64,000 nt of DNA from Lysinibacillus sphaericus (GTDB lineage: Bacteria; Bacillota; Bacilli; Bacillales_A; Planococcaceae), in contig NZ_CP015224.1 in NCBI RefSeq assembly GCF_001629735.1, positions 496,001 to 560,000 of the forward strand. Direction: 5' to 3'. Position numbers and translations under genes: made by a program. Under the pieces are notes generated by a model that saw nothing but the letters and a program-made list of their open reading frames with translations, was not told where the DNA came from and did no database searches. Shown in pieces: positions 25,465 to 34,357 of this stretch. Position 1 is the stretch's first letter. Each line of letters starts with the position of its first letter.

Positions 25465-26419
25465 ATCAAAACTTTGTATCATGAGTAAGGCGCAACTATA
25501 CGAATGTGCCGTAGAGGAAGGTATAGTGTGGGAAACACATCGAAAAGGCACTCCAGGAAAACTGACATTCAATGTAATTAAGGATGGTATGCTTAGCTTT
25601 CATGAGGGGGATGCAGTTACTTTCGAATATGACGGACACAAGATTTTCAAAGGTTTTGTCTTTACCAAGAAACGTTCGAATAACAGAATCATTACGGTTA
25701 CTTGTTACGATCAACTTCGCTACTTTAAAAATAAAGATACCTATAGGTATGAGAATAAAACAGCTGCTCAAGTACTTAAAATAATTGCAAAGGACTTTAA
25801 GCTAAAGACCGGTACTATAGACGATACAAAGTATGTAATACCTTGTATGGTTGAAGATAATCAAGAACTGTTCACGGTTATGTCTAATGCCTTGGCTGAA
25901 ACGACTCTCAATACTCAAAGGCTATTTGTGCTCTATGATGACTTTGGAGCTTTGAATTTACGTGAAGCTAAGGCGCTTCAAACCGATTTACTGATAGATG
26001 AAGAATCAGGTGAAACGTTTGAATATACTTCATCCATTGATGAAAACACGTATAACAAAATCAAGTTAGTACGTGAAAATAAAGAAACAGGTGAACGTGC
26101 TACTTACATGGCCGAAAGTGAAAGCAGGATGACCGAGTGGGGTGTTCTTCAGTTAACAGATAAGTTCGATGAAGGGGTAAATGGTAAGGCTAAAGCAGAA
26201 AGCATGCTTAAGTTTTATAATCGTAAATCGAGAAAGCTACACATTAATAAAGTATTCGGTAATCCAATTGTACGTGGTGGTAGTCAGGTAGCAGTACTCT
26301 TGTATGTTGGTGACTTATCAGTGGCTAATTTCATGATGGTTGAAAGTGTGAGGCATACCTTCAAAGAATCTAATTATAGTATGGATTTAACGCTGATTGG
26401 CGGTGATTTCATTGCGTAG
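25457..26419 (+). CDS. Baseplate hub protein (XkdQ/gpD-like)
   Basis: 320 residues of the late-control gpD/gp27-like hub family. It has an N-terminal beta region (YECAVEEGIVWETHRKGTPGKLTF...), a middle with YRYENKTAAQVLKIIAKDF, and a C-terminal strand-rich end. Together with the spike it forms the central hub under the tube. TTG start overlapping the XkdP stop, behind GCAGGTGA. Confidence 0.85.
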   Translation: MAKSKLCIMSKAQLYECAVEEGIVWETHRKGTPGKLTFNVIKDGMLSFHEGDAVTFEYDGHKIFKGFVFTKKRSNNRIITVTCYDQLRYFKNKDTYRYENKTAAQVLKIIAKDFKLKTGTIDDTKYVIPCMVEDNQELFTVMSNALAETTLNTQRLFVLYDDFGALNLREAKALQTDLLIDEESGETFEYTSSIDENTYNKIKLVRENKETGERATYMAESESRMTEWGVLQLTDKFDEGVNGKAKAESMLKFYNRKSRKLHINKVFGNPIVRGGSQVAVLLYVGDLSVANFMMVESVRHTFKESNYSMDLTLIGGDFIA

Positions 26420-26735
26420 TATGGAGGATATTTTAAAAGAAATTCAAAAACTTGTGTTGGGAGTTCTGAATGCCCAAAAGCTCGCTACGGTTATTTATGG
26501 CAATGTATTAAGAGTAGATCCACTAGAAGTTCAAATTGATCAGAAATTGACTTTAAAAGAAGAACAATTGAAGCTCACCCGTGCTGTAATGGACTATGAA
26601 GTAGAGATGGGTGTAGATGGTGGACCAGAGCAGATATATAAAATCTATAACGGCTTAAATACGGGTGACAAGGTGACGATGATCCGCGTGCACGGTGGTC
26701 AACAATACTTAATCATAGACAAAGAGGTGATTTGA
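26412..26735 (+). CDS. DUF2577 baseplate protein (XkdR-like)
   Basis: About 107 residues of the DUF2577 family (MEDILKEIQKL near the start; LKLTRAVMDYEVEM and GDKVTMIRVHGGQQYLIIDK). It likely carries the OB-fold part of the spike or hub. TTG 26412 sits at a sensible distance behind GGTG and overlaps the XkdQ stop; ATG 26421 and TTG 26397 are alternatives. The stop overlaps the next start. Confidence 0.8.
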   Translation: MRSMEDILKEIQKLVLGVLNAQKLATVIYGNVLRVDPLEVQIDQKLTLKEEQLKLTRAVMDYEVEMGVDGGPEQIYKIYNGLNTGDKVTMIRVHGGQQYLIIDKEVI

Positions 26736-27139
26736 TGATTCCACAGGCCATAAACGATGGACTGACATTCGATTTTGAGGAAGAAATTGAACCTTCTAAG
26801 ACATTTAAAATAAATAACGAATTAGATCGCTGTTATGGCACCATTGATGAACTAGAGGCCATGAAACAAGCGATTTTTTTTATGCTTAATATCGAGCGTT
26901 ACGATCATTTAATTTATAGTTGGAACACAGGTTTTGAAACCAATGATTTAATTGGCCAACCAACAGTATATGTTGCCAGCGAAGTAAAACAACGCATTCA
27001 AGAGGCTTTATTACAAGATGACCGCATTACGAATGTTGATTCATTTGAAGTAACAACCACTAAAAATAAAGTGCACGTTCAATACGTAGCCCACACCATT
27101 TTTGGTGAAATCACTGCAGAGAAAGAGGTGGATTATTAA
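26735..27139 (+). CDS. DUF2634 baseplate wedge protein (XkdS/gp25-like)
   Basis: 134 residues with the gp25/DUF2634 core (GTIDELEAMKQAIFFMLNIERYDHLIYSWNTGFE). This lysozyme-like but non-catalytic fold links sheath and baseplate wedge in contractile systems. ATG 26735 overlaps the previous stop (TGATG) and is preceded by GAGGTG. Confidence 0.87.
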   Translation: MIPQAINDGLTFDFEEEIEPSKTFKINNELDRCYGTIDELEAMKQAIFFMLNIERYDHLIYSWNTGFETNDLIGQPTVYVASEVKQRIQEALLQDDRITNVDSFEVTTTKNKVHVQYVAHTIFGEITAEKEVDY

Positions 27140-28224
27140 TGGTAGCAATTTTTGATTTAAATACTTCCTATGAGGATTTATTAGTTCAGAAACTTTCTAA
27201 TGTACCAGCACAGGATAAACGAGAGACATCGTTGATTTATCAGGCAACAGCAGCCAATACTGCCGAGACTGCTCAAATTCTTTTTACATTGCTAAACTAC
27301 GAAAATCAAATGTTCGCAGATACGGCCTCACGACAGAATTTAATAAGGCGGGCAGCTGAACGGGGACTTAGTCCAACGCCTGCAACGAAAGCTATACGCA
27401 AAGGAGTATTCAATATCGATGTTCCCTTAGGTGCACGTTTTTCGCAGGAAGAATGCAACTACGTAGTCCTTGAAAAAATCGAAAAAGGTATTTTTAAGCT
27501 GGAGTGTGAAACCGTAGGTGAGATTGGAAATTTCGAGACAGGACAACTAATACCGATTGATTACATTGCAGGTCTTGAGACAGCACAGTTAACGGATTTG
27601 TTAATTCCAGGAGAGAACGAAGAAGATACAGAAGCTTTTAGATCGCGTTATTTCAATAGCTTTGAAAGTATTTCGTTTGGAGGGAACCGCGCCGATTACA
27701 AAGAGCGAGTTGGAAATATACCAGGGGTTGGAGGTGCACGTATCTACCGAGCAAAATATGGAGGTGGCACTGTTGGCGTTACGATTATTGACTCTACTTT
27801 TTCGAAACCATCCAATGAATTAGTGGGGTTAGTACAACAGTTGATGGATCCATTAGATGCGCAAGGTGACGGAGTTGGCCTTGCTCCTATTGATCACAAC
27901 GTTACTATTTCGGCTGTCAATGAAACAACAGTAAATATCATATCAACAATTACCCTGCAATCTGGTTGGTTTTTTGAGGATGTAGAGAATGCTATCCAAG
28001 AGGTAATTGATGGATACTTTAAGGAGCTCGCAGAACTTTGGGCGTCGGCAGTTACAAAACAAGAAGATGAAGCAGGGCTGATTATTCGTATAAGCCAAAT
28101 TGAAACACGTATTCTTGGTATTAATGGAGTCATCGATATAGCTAACACAATATTAAATGGTAAGGCAAGCAACCTGGAACTTGATAAAGAAGCAATACCA
28201 AAGAGGGGGACTATAAGTGGCTAG
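27139..28224 (+). CDS. Baseplate J family protein (XkdT-like)
   Basis: 361 residues of the baseplate J/gp47 family. Typical blocks are ANTAETAQILFTLLNYE, LLIPGENEEDTEAFRSRYF, SFGGNRADYKE and the VGGARIYRAKYGGGTVGVTI strand pair. A wedge component that triggers sheath contraction. ATG 27139 immediately follows the DUF2634 stop and is preceded by GAGGTGG. Ends overlapping the next gene. Confidence 0.9.
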   Translation: MVAIFDLNTSYEDLLVQKLSNVPAQDKRETSLIYQATAANTAETAQILFTLLNYENQMFADTASRQNLIRRAAERGLSPTPATKAIRKGVFNIDVPLGARFSQEECNYVVLEKIEKGIFKLECETVGEIGNFETGQLIPIDYIAGLETAQLTDLLIPGENEEDTEAFRSRYFNSFESISFGGNRADYKERVGNIPGVGGARIYRAKYGGGTVGVTIIDSTFSKPSNELVGLVQQLMDPLDAQGDGVGLAPIDHNVTISAVNETTVNIISTITLQSGWFFEDVENAIQEVIDGYFKELAELWASAVTKQEDEAGLIIRISQIETRILGINGVIDIANTILNGKASNLELDKEAIPKRGTISG

Positions 28225-28765
28225 AAAAGTGGATGTTTTAAGCTACCTCCCTCCTATCCTTCACGAAATCAAGGAACTTCAAAAGATTGCATCACTTGAA
28301 AATCCATCATTAGAGCGAGTATGGGAACTAACGGAATCGTTATTTAATAATCAATTTATCCTTGCCCTAGATGAAAGTGGTGCCCATCGTTATGAGAGAA
28401 TGCTTGGTTTAATTACTAATGAATCAGAAACACTTGAAACACGTCGTTTTCGCATTTTATCACGGTATCAAGAACAAGCACCGTATAGTTTTCCCGTTCT
28501 GAAACAGCTACTTGATAGCTTACTAGGGGAGGGAAAGTACGAGCTTACTCGCAGTACATCTGAAAAGTGGGTACGTGTAAAGCTGGAGTTAACCGTGTCT
28601 CGAGAATTTGAAATTGTAGAGGTATTACTAGAGCGAGTAACTCCACAAAACATGTTGGTGTATGTGGAAATTAGATACATCCAACATAGTGCACTGGCGC
28701 GCTTTACGCACGCTCAATTGGCCGCCTATACACATAAACAACTGAGAGAGGAAGTGTTATCGTAA
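28217..28765 (+). CDS. YmfQ/DUF2313 family tail protein (XkdU-like)
   Basis: 182 residues with the family start (MARKVDVLSYLPPILHEIKELQKIA), the AHRYERMLGLI and LETRRFRIL motifs and a C-terminal strand region. It corresponds to gp48/TfiI-like baseplate-to-fibre connectors. GTG start at 28217, overlapping the XkdT stop by eight bases. Confidence 0.87.
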   Translation: MARKVDVLSYLPPILHEIKELQKIASLENPSLERVWELTESLFNNQFILALDESGAHRYERMLGLITNESETLETRRFRILSRYQEQAPYSFPVLKQLLDSLLGEGKYELTRSTSEKWVRVKLELTVSREFEIVEVLLERVTPQNMLVYVEIRYIQHSALARFTHAQLAAYTHKQLREEVLS

Positions 28766-30390
28766 TGTCTACTGACACTGTTAATTATGGTTTTAAAAAG
28801 GATAATGAAGATGAGTTTTATAATGTAAATGTGGTTAACGCCAATCTTGATAAGATTGATACGGAGATGAAACGTATTGAGGATACCATCCCAACTGTCA
28901 GCCCTACTGATTCAGTCAAATGGCTGGAAACAGTAGGAGGCACAGCGAACGCCTTAACTGCAAATATTCCTGACATTGAAAGCTATAAAAATGGTCTAGC
29001 TGTATCATTTCCAGTTAATGCAAACAGTACAGCAGCAATGACATTAAATATAAATGGATTAGGTGCTATTCCTATAAAAAAAGCGAATGGCACAGCATTT
29101 AGTAATGCAAAGGCTAATGGTGTGTATACTGTTCGCTATCGTGCAGGGGCTTTTATCTTACAGGGTGAAGGAGGTGTAGGAACAGCCAAACCCGAGGATG
29201 TTGTAAAAGATAAGACGTTTACAAATGATGAAGGTGAACAAGTCGGTACACTAAAAGTGTATAACAGTGGCGAGAAAATACCAACGTCTAAAGTAACTGC
29301 AGGTTATAGGTCACAATGGATCGCGGCACCTGTAAATTACGGTGGTGCTTTTCCAACAGGAGTAGACAAAGACGGAAATGTTTACATGATTACTAATCCA
29401 GATAATCGTGATAGTAGTGTTACCACTTTGGCAAAATATTCACCAACTGGGTCGTTAGTAAACAAAATAACATTATCCGATCCTAATAGACCAATTCCTA
29501 GTGGTGTAACTGTTAATGGTGATTTTCTTTCTTTTTACTCAGGTAGAAACGTCTTTATATATAATTTGGACCTGACGCAACTTGCAGTTATACCTTTAGG
29601 AAATAGCGGTATAGCTAACAGAGTGGCTATTACGAATACAGGGGACGTATATGTTGCAATTAATGTATACCAAAGTGTCGGCGGTGATAAACGTGAAATA
29701 CGAAAATATAATCGATATGGGAGTTTAATATGGACGAAACCAGTAGATAACAACGCGGATGTTGTCGACATGAGACTGTTATCCGATAACAATATTGTTA
29801 TTGCTACTGGATATGGTGGTTATAGTGTAGTCAAAATACAAGCTAGCAATGGAGCGACTCTATGGACGGTAGCATTATATACTATTCACAGCGCTGTGAG
29901 CGTATATATATCAAGTATGAAAAACGTTATAGAGTTATCAGATGGAAGTATAATGGTATCATATGGCGGAGGTAACTCTAGTTATACTCCGTATAGAAAC
30001 GAAAACCTTATACGTGTTATATCATCTTCTGGCGCCGCAGGAAGTGCTATAGCGATAAACAATTTAATAGGAGAACAATATTCGTACCCATTAAATTTAT
30101 GCACTGACGGTAACGGTGGCGCATACTTTGGGACAGGCGCTGGTTTTTATTGGCGGGAAGTCGATAGTACAACCATATCAAACATGAACTATAACATAAT
30201 CGGCAGACTCAACAAAAATCTACAGATAGTATGGAATCAGATTTTATCACAAAGTCGAAATGCGTATATCGAACATATTCAGGCATTAACCTATGAACCA
30301 TTATTTGACAGTGTAATAATGTCACAAAGTCAAGGAACATGGTCGTATGGAATTATAAGAAAATGGGATTGGTATGTATCCTTAAAATAA
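28765..30390 (+). CDS. Tail fibre with C-terminal beta-propeller-like region
   Basis: 541 residues. The N-terminal part (TVNYGFKKDNEDEFYNVNVVN, then a coiled region and a strand-rich module to about 170) is the conserved baseplate-attachment end of XkdV-like fibres. The rest carries repeated blade-like strands (DKDGNVYMIT, NTGDVYVAIN, LSDNNIVIATGYGG, LSDGSIMVSYGGG, DGNGGAYFGTG) that resemble a PQQ/NHL-type propeller. It is the likely receptor-binding, host-range-determining protein. ATG 28765 overlaps the preceding stop. Confidence 0.8.
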   Translation: MSTDTVNYGFKKDNEDEFYNVNVVNANLDKIDTEMKRIEDTIPTVSPTDSVKWLETVGGTANALTANIPDIESYKNGLAVSFPVNANSTAAMTLNINGLGAIPIKKANGTAFSNAKANGVYTVRYRAGAFILQGEGGVGTAKPEDVVKDKTFTNDEGEQVGTLKVYNSGEKIPTSKVTAGYRSQWIAAPVNYGGAFPTGVDKDGNVYMITNPDNRDSSVTTLAKYSPTGSLVNKITLSDPNRPIPSGVTVNGDFLSFYSGRNVFIYNLDLTQLAVIPLGNSGIANRVAITNTGDVYVAINVYQSVGGDKREIRKYNRYGSLIWTKPVDNNADVVDMRLLSDNNIVIATGYGGYSVVKIQASNGATLWTVALYTIHSAVSVYISSMKNVIELSDGSIMVSYGGGNSSYTPYRNENLIRVISSSGAAGSAIAINNLIGEQYSYPLNLCTDGNGGAYFGTGAGFYWREVDSTTISNMNYNIIGRLNKNLQIVWNQILSQSRNAYIEHIQALTYEPLFDSVIMSQSQGTWSYGIIRKWDWYVSLK

Positions 30391-30403
30391 GGAGGATTTT
30401 TAA

Positions 30404-30823
30404 ATGATTTTATTATGGACACAAGAAGTATCAGAAGGGAAAGCAGCGGTTGTGGGTACAAACTACATTCCGTTTGATCCTGTATACGGAATTAAAGATG
30501 AGAATGGAAATTTAATGTCAAAAGAAGCGATTGAGAAGATGGGCGGGGTATTTGTCGAGTCTATCCCCCAGCCAGAATCTAACGGTAAAATGGCAATGCA
30601 TTTCGTCAATCCCCAAACTGGAGAACAGTGGTATGAATACGAAGTAATACCGAAGACTGAAATGGAAATACTAAAAGAAGAGCTAGCTGCCGTAAAAGCA
30701 GAAAATAAAGAATTAAAACTAGCTATAGCTGAATCAGCGGAGGCACAACAGCAAGACAAAATAGAAAATCAATTAGCTATTGCAGAAGTGGCGGAATTAA
30801 TAGCAACTAAGGAGGTTTTATAA
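30404..30823 (+). CDS. XkdW-like fibre-associated protein
   Basis: 139 residues. The N-terminal half is mixed alpha/beta (FDPVYGIKDENGNLMS), followed by a C-terminal coiled coil (EMEILKEELAAVKAENKELKL). XkdW-type genes follow the fibre gene in PBSX-like loci and may act as fibre chaperones or minor fibre parts. ATG 30404 behind AAGGAGG; its stop overlaps the next ATG (TAATG). Confidence 0.7.
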   Translation: MILLWTQEVSEGKAAVVGTNYIPFDPVYGIKDENGNLMSKEAIEKMGGVFVESIPQPESNGKMAMHFVNPQTGEQWYEYEVIPKTEMEILKEELAAVKAENKELKLAIAESAEAQQQDKIENQLAIAEVAELIATKEVL

Positions 30824-30933
30824 TGGCTAAACTATATTGGGATTTAATTAAAATGAATTTGCGAACAATCGATCAGGTGCCGTTGTTATGGCGAGAAGCT
30901 GTACAAGCATTACTTAATAGCGAAAACAAGTAA
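30823..30933 (+). CDS. XkdX/CD1375-like mini-protein
   Basis: A 36-residue protein (MAKLYWDLIKMNLRTIDQVP...) that starts on the stop of the XkdW-like gene. Its pattern of an aromatic helix followed by TI-x-x-VP and an amphipathic helix matches the tiny XkdX/CD1375-like proteins found after fibre genes in Firmicutes phages. Function unknown. Confidence 0.7.
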   Translation: MAKLYWDLIKMNLRTIDQVPLLWREAVQALLNSENK

Positions 30934-30969
30934 ACGCAGCATAAGCTAGCGTTATTTTTTATGTGTTTT

Positions 30970-31027
30970 AAGCTATGAAAGCAATCGAGATGAACTACTG
31001 AATCTCGATACTTTTCATAGCTTTTTA
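30970..31027 (+). terminator. Long-stem terminator after the tail genes
   Basis: AAGCTATGAAAG and ATCGAGAT (30970-30991) pair with ATCTCGAT and CTTTTCATAGCTT (31002-31023) in a bulged stem of about 20 bp followed by T residues. It separates structural from lysis genes. Confidence 0.75.
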
Positions 31028-31057
31028 TTTGAATCAAAAGAGAAATGGATTGATGTC

Positions 31058-31303
31058 ATGGGAGATGAATTAATCAGAAATATTTATGAACGCCTTGGAG
31101 GTATCGAGGCAAAAATTGATGATATTAGAGATATTCGTCAAACTGCGGATAACGCTAAGGATATCGCAGAGGAAGCATTAGCGAGTACTAAAAATGCTCA
31201 CCATCGATTAAACAAAATTGATAAAATCGTTTGGTGGGTATCTACAACTATTATAGGCGCTGTTATTTTAGGATTGTTAACACTTGTTATCAAAACCTAC
31301 TAG
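31058..31303 (+). CDS. xhlA: XhlA family haemolysin-like protein
   Basis: 81 residues: an N-terminal coiled coil (YERLGGIEAKIDDIRDIRQTADNAKDIAEEAL split across two heptad runs) and one C-terminal membrane helix (WWVSTTIIGAVILGLLTLVI). This is the standard XhlA layout. In PBSX, XhlA acts with the holin and amidase in host lysis. No strong ribosome site is seen at ATG 31058. Confidence 0.85.
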   Translation: MGDELIRNIYERLGGIEAKIDDIRDIRQTADNAKDIAEEALASTKNAHHRLNKIDKIVWWVSTTIIGAVILGLLTLVIKTY

Positions 31304-31315
31304 GGGGATCATACT

Positions 31316-31582
31316 ATGGAATTTTTATATGATTATATTATTGAACAGGCGCTAATTGTAGTGCCTGTTTTATTGGTTATAGGACAGGCTTTAAAGAATA
31401 CACCTAAAATGCAAGATTGGTTGATTCCCTATATTTTATTAGTAGTTGGGGTAACGTTTACAATCAGCTTGATGGGTTTCACTATGCAAAGTATTGTACA
31501 AGGGGTTCTTGTAAGTGGAGCTGCTGTTTTTAGCAATCAATTATATAAACAATACTCAAATAAAGAGGGTAATGGAAAATGA
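31316..31582 (+). CDS. Phage holin
   Basis: 88 residues with two or three membrane helices (ALIVVPVLLVIGQAL, WLIPYILLVVGVTFTISLM, IVQGVLVSGAAVF) and a charged C-terminal tail, as in A118-type holins. It makes the membrane lesions through which the amidase reaches the wall. ATG 31316 behind AGGGGG. The stop overlaps the amidase ATG by four bases. Confidence 0.83.
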   Translation: MEFLYDYIIEQALIVVPVLLVIGQALKNTPKMQDWLIPYILLVVGVTFTISLMGFTMQSIVQGVLVSGAAVFSNQLYKQYSNKEGNGK

Positions 31583-32301
31583 GTTATGTCATTGAAAAGC
31601 GCTTCATGTCAGGACTACCAAACTATGCTTTAACTGCAGTCAAATACGTCATTGCCCATGAATCGGGCAATGCAAATAATTGTGGCCCGAACGCTCTAGA
31701 AAATGAAATAACCTATATGAATCGTAATAAAGCAAATGCCTTTACTTCCCATTGGGTAGGTGGTGGAGGACGTATTGTACAAATTGCCCCCGTGAATCGC
31801 GTGCAATATGGTTGTGGGCCAAAAGGGAATCCATTTAGCTTTGCCCAAGTAGAACTAGCTCGAACCAATAATAAGGAACAGTTTGAAAAAGATTACGCGG
31901 CTTATGTTTGGGTATTAAGGGAGCTTGCAAAAGATGCTGGAATCCCTACTATACTTGATGGTAGTGGCAATGGTATAAAGTCACACCGCTGGATCACAGA
32001 TCATTTAAAAGGTACGACACATCGAGATCCATTTTCATATTTGATGAGCATGGGGATATCAGAGGGTCAATTTAAAAACGATATTTTGAATGGTATGGAT
32101 ATACCACAACAAATTGAAAAGGATGATGGTTGTATGAAATTTACAAATGAGACAACAAAAGCTGCAGTACGTGATTTAATCAAACAAACCGTAGACAAGA
32201 AATTAATAGACAAATCATGGCTAGATAAATTCGATGCGGGTACATTAACTGGGGGAGATTTTGAAGGATTAAAAATCATCATTACACAACGGAGCACTTA
32301 A
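31579..32301 (+). CDS. N-acetylmuramoyl-L-alanine amidase (endolysin)
   Basis: 240 residues with an Amidase_2/PGRP domain over about residues 10-165. Zinc ligands are predicted at His27 (VIAHES) and at the later KSHRWITDH and THRDP segments. The C-terminal part (residues about 190-240) is a small helical tail rather than a known wall-binding repeat. It lyses the producer to release particles. Start ATG overlapping the holin stop. Confidence 0.9.
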   Translation: MSYVIEKRFMSGLPNYALTAVKYVIAHESGNANNCGPNALENEITYMNRNKANAFTSHWVGGGGRIVQIAPVNRVQYGCGPKGNPFSFAQVELARTNNKEQFEKDYAAYVWVLRELAKDAGIPTILDGSGNGIKSHRWITDHLKGTTHRDPFSYLMSMGISEGQFKNDILNGMDIPQQIEKDDGCMKFTNETTKAAVRDLIKQTVDKKLIDKSWLDKFDAGTLTGGDFEGLKIIITQRST

Positions 32302-32368
32302 TAGCAGAAGCCTGTTACCCTAATTGCAAAAGGGCGTATGAATTCTTATTTTTGAAATATGAGGTGTT

Positions 32369-32533
32369 GTGGTTTCCAATTTGGATTCGATGAGAGACTG
32401 TATATCATATGAAGAATTTCGAAATAATTGGGTTGAAAACAACAGTGAATGGTTTAATGAGGATAAGAAATTGCAACATTGGAATTACAAGGATCCAATT
32501 CAAAAACAATCAAACTATCTAGTAAGAATTTAA
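32369..32533 (+). CDS. Possible small acidic protein after the endolysin
   Basis: A frame of 54 codons ending at 32533 (NLDSMRDCISYEEFRNNW, later NSEWFNEDKKLQHW) reads like a real hydrophilic protein and is closed by a terminator. The start is unclear: GTG 32369 is too close to GAGGTG, while TTG 32381 or ATG 32390 are alternatives. No family recognised; it may be a remnant. Confidence 0.35.
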   Translation: MVSNLDSMRDCISYEEFRNNWVENNSEWFNEDKKLQHWNYKDPIQKQSNYLVRI

Positions 32534-32538
32534 AAAGA

Positions 32539-32575
32539 CTGGGTCTCAAATTTTGAGCCTAGGTTTTTGTTTTTT
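32539..32575 (+). terminator. Terminator of the lysis cassette
   Basis: CTGGGTCTCAAA (32539-32550) pairs imperfectly with TTTTGAGCCTAGG (32551-32563) and is followed by a T tract. Confidence 0.7.
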
Positions 32576-32649
32576 ATTATGAAATTCTTATATACAAGTT
32601 GCTGCAATCGTATTTTTTCTTTTATTTAACTTTAAATGTATAAATTACC

Positions 32650-32699
32650 TTGTAAAATAAGAACGTTTGTTCTATAATAAAACAAGAACAAACGTTCTT
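32650..32699 (+). promoter_or_regulatory. Promoter with two LexA-type (SOS) boxes
   Basis: TTGTAA (32650-32655) and TATAAT (32673-32678) are 17 bp apart. The spacer holds GAACGTTTGTTC (32661-32672), and a second box GAACAAACGTTC (32686-32697) lies over the start region. Both fit the Bacillus LexA core GAAC-RNRY-GTTC. The two boxes are exact reverse complements within a 15-bp inverted repeat (32659-32673 and 32685-32699). Tight DNA-damage control is inferred. A different dimeric repressor such as a TetR protein could use the same symmetry. Confidence 0.7.
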
Positions 32700-32739
32700 A
32701 AAAGGGAGCTTTTTATTAAAACATAAGGGGATGATAACT

Positions 32740-34143
32740 TTGGCATTTACAGTCAAAACAGAAGCAGAAAAAATCTTTACTAATATTATGGGAGATGGTG
32801 CAGTACGTTTGGCAGCAGATTCAGGCTCTAAAACTAACTTCCATGATATTTTTGGTACAACTGATAAATCAGTACCAGTCAAACGTCAACGTGCTGGCAG
32901 TCAATTACTATTCTTGACATCTCTTTACTCTAACGCATCTTCTGCGACAGTTCGTGGTCAAATCTTAACTCGTATTCACCGTATTTTAATCAACTACAAA
33001 TCATTCATTAACCCAGCCAATCCATCTCAGGAAGGTCCAGAAAATCCAATTTTAGCTTTAGGTGCTTATGCAGCGTTAGCTCTTGCAAAAGATGCTGATA
33101 TGGCTTCGTATACACAAGCTGATTCATCTCGTCCAGTAACTCAAACAGAATTACGTTCAGCACTTACTGGTTACGTTAGTAAGTCCTACACTACTTTTAC
33201 TGGTCTAAATAGCTATAAAAATGTACGTCTAGCAAATGGAAATGGTTTAACAGTTAGTACTGGGTCATTAGTTGGTACTAAACATGCTAAAACTGGACTT
33301 AATGGTGTAACTCTTGGTTTAGGTGCAGTTCACTTTATTAATGCTGCTATTAACGGTGCTGGTAATGCAATCTATTCTGACTTGAGCGCTTGGTTCACAC
33401 AAATGTGTACGCGTCTACGTGAATCATACGGTAATTCTCGTGGAAACAACGGTTTAACTGAACTTTGTGTAAATATCGGGGCAGGCCGTGCGGGTGATAA
33501 TGGTACAGTAAGTGATATCGACCAAATACGAGGGTATTTCCCATCATCTGGCTACAACTCATTCGTTATCTGGGGTCTTAACCTTGCGGCTCGTGCTTAT
33601 CGAATTGCAGAATTAGGTGACACTACAAAAATACCTCAATTCAAAAATGCAATAGCTTTAAGTTCTCACGTTTGTCAACAAACAGCAGCAGAAATTATGA
33701 ACTACTACAATACTCAAATTATAAACGAAGGTCGTTCTTATGAGATTGGACTTCCAAACTTTAAGGCTGGTAGTCCGGACGCTACAGATTCAACCACTGT
33801 TCCAACGTCTGGTTATGCTTTAGCGGCTTATCAACACTTTGCTTCAGTAAATACACCAACATCAGTGCAGATTAAAACCTCAAATGAAAATTTCAATACT
33901 TTAGTAGCACATAACAGTGATCCAGCTTCAGTAACAGCTTATCTATATACAGCAGCTTGGTATGGTGGTCACACTCTAGTAACCTCTGGTAAATTAACTT
34001 CTGCAATTGCAAACAAAGCAGGTTCAGCAGCACTTCCGTATAACATTGTTTCAACTAATACTGGTGGTAAAGCAGAAGCTGGTGCATCCCGTATCCTTCA
34101 AGGCTTAGCAGGAGCAATGAACAGTGGAATAACAACACTTTAA
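32740..34143 (+). CDS. Unrecognised 467-residue SOS-linked protein; candidate payload
   Basis: I do not recognise this family. TTG 32740, nine bases behind AAGGGG, is preferred over ATG 32731, which abuts that site. The protein has no signal peptide or clear membrane helix. It is rich in Ala, Gly, Ser, Thr and Asn, and has helical Ala/aromatic segments (LALGAYAALALAKD, VIWGLNLAARAYRIAEL, YALAAYQHF). The end is Gly/Ala-rich. Codon choice (GGT, CGT, GCT, AAC) looks like that of a highly expressed gene. It sits between the lysis cassette and an M23 peptidase and has its own double-SOS-box promoter, as colicin genes do. Payload, virion protein or toxin are all only inference. Confidence 0.75.
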   Translation: MAFTVKTEAEKIFTNIMGDGAVRLAADSGSKTNFHDIFGTTDKSVPVKRQRAGSQLLFLTSLYSNASSATVRGQILTRIHRILINYKSFINPANPSQEGPENPILALGAYAALALAKDADMASYTQADSSRPVTQTELRSALTGYVSKSYTTFTGLNSYKNVRLANGNGLTVSTGSLVGTKHAKTGLNGVTLGLGAVHFINAAINGAGNAIYSDLSAWFTQMCTRLRESYGNSRGNNGLTELCVNIGAGRAGDNGTVSDIDQIRGYFPSSGYNSFVIWGLNLAARAYRIAELGDTTKIPQFKNAIALSSHVCQQTAAEIMNYYNTQIINEGRSYEIGLPNFKAGSPDATDSTTVPTSGYALAAYQHFASVNTPTSVQIKTSNENFNTLVAHNSDPASVTAYLYTAAWYGGHTLVTSGKLTSAIANKAGSAALPYNIVSTNTGGKAEAGASRILQGLAGAMNSGITTL

Positions 34144-34198
34144 AACAAGTTTAGAAAGAATCACTAAGTTATTGACGAAAGAATTTATTTAAAAATTT

Positions 34199-34232
34199 AA
34201 GCCCATTAGCTTAATTGGTAATGGGCTTTTTC
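34199..34232 (+). terminator. Terminator of the SOS-linked gene
   Basis: AAGCCCATTA (34199-34208) and TAATGGGCTT (34219-34228) form a perfect 10-bp stem with a T tract behind. Confidence 0.85.
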
Positions 34233-34357
34233 TATTAAATCGGTATTATTTTCAGTATTTATCTTTGGTATTACTTAATTATTACTTAAAAAATATCAAT
34301 ATATTATTCAATCTAATACTACTAAAATATAGGAAGTTCAAAAAAGGAGAATGTTTG

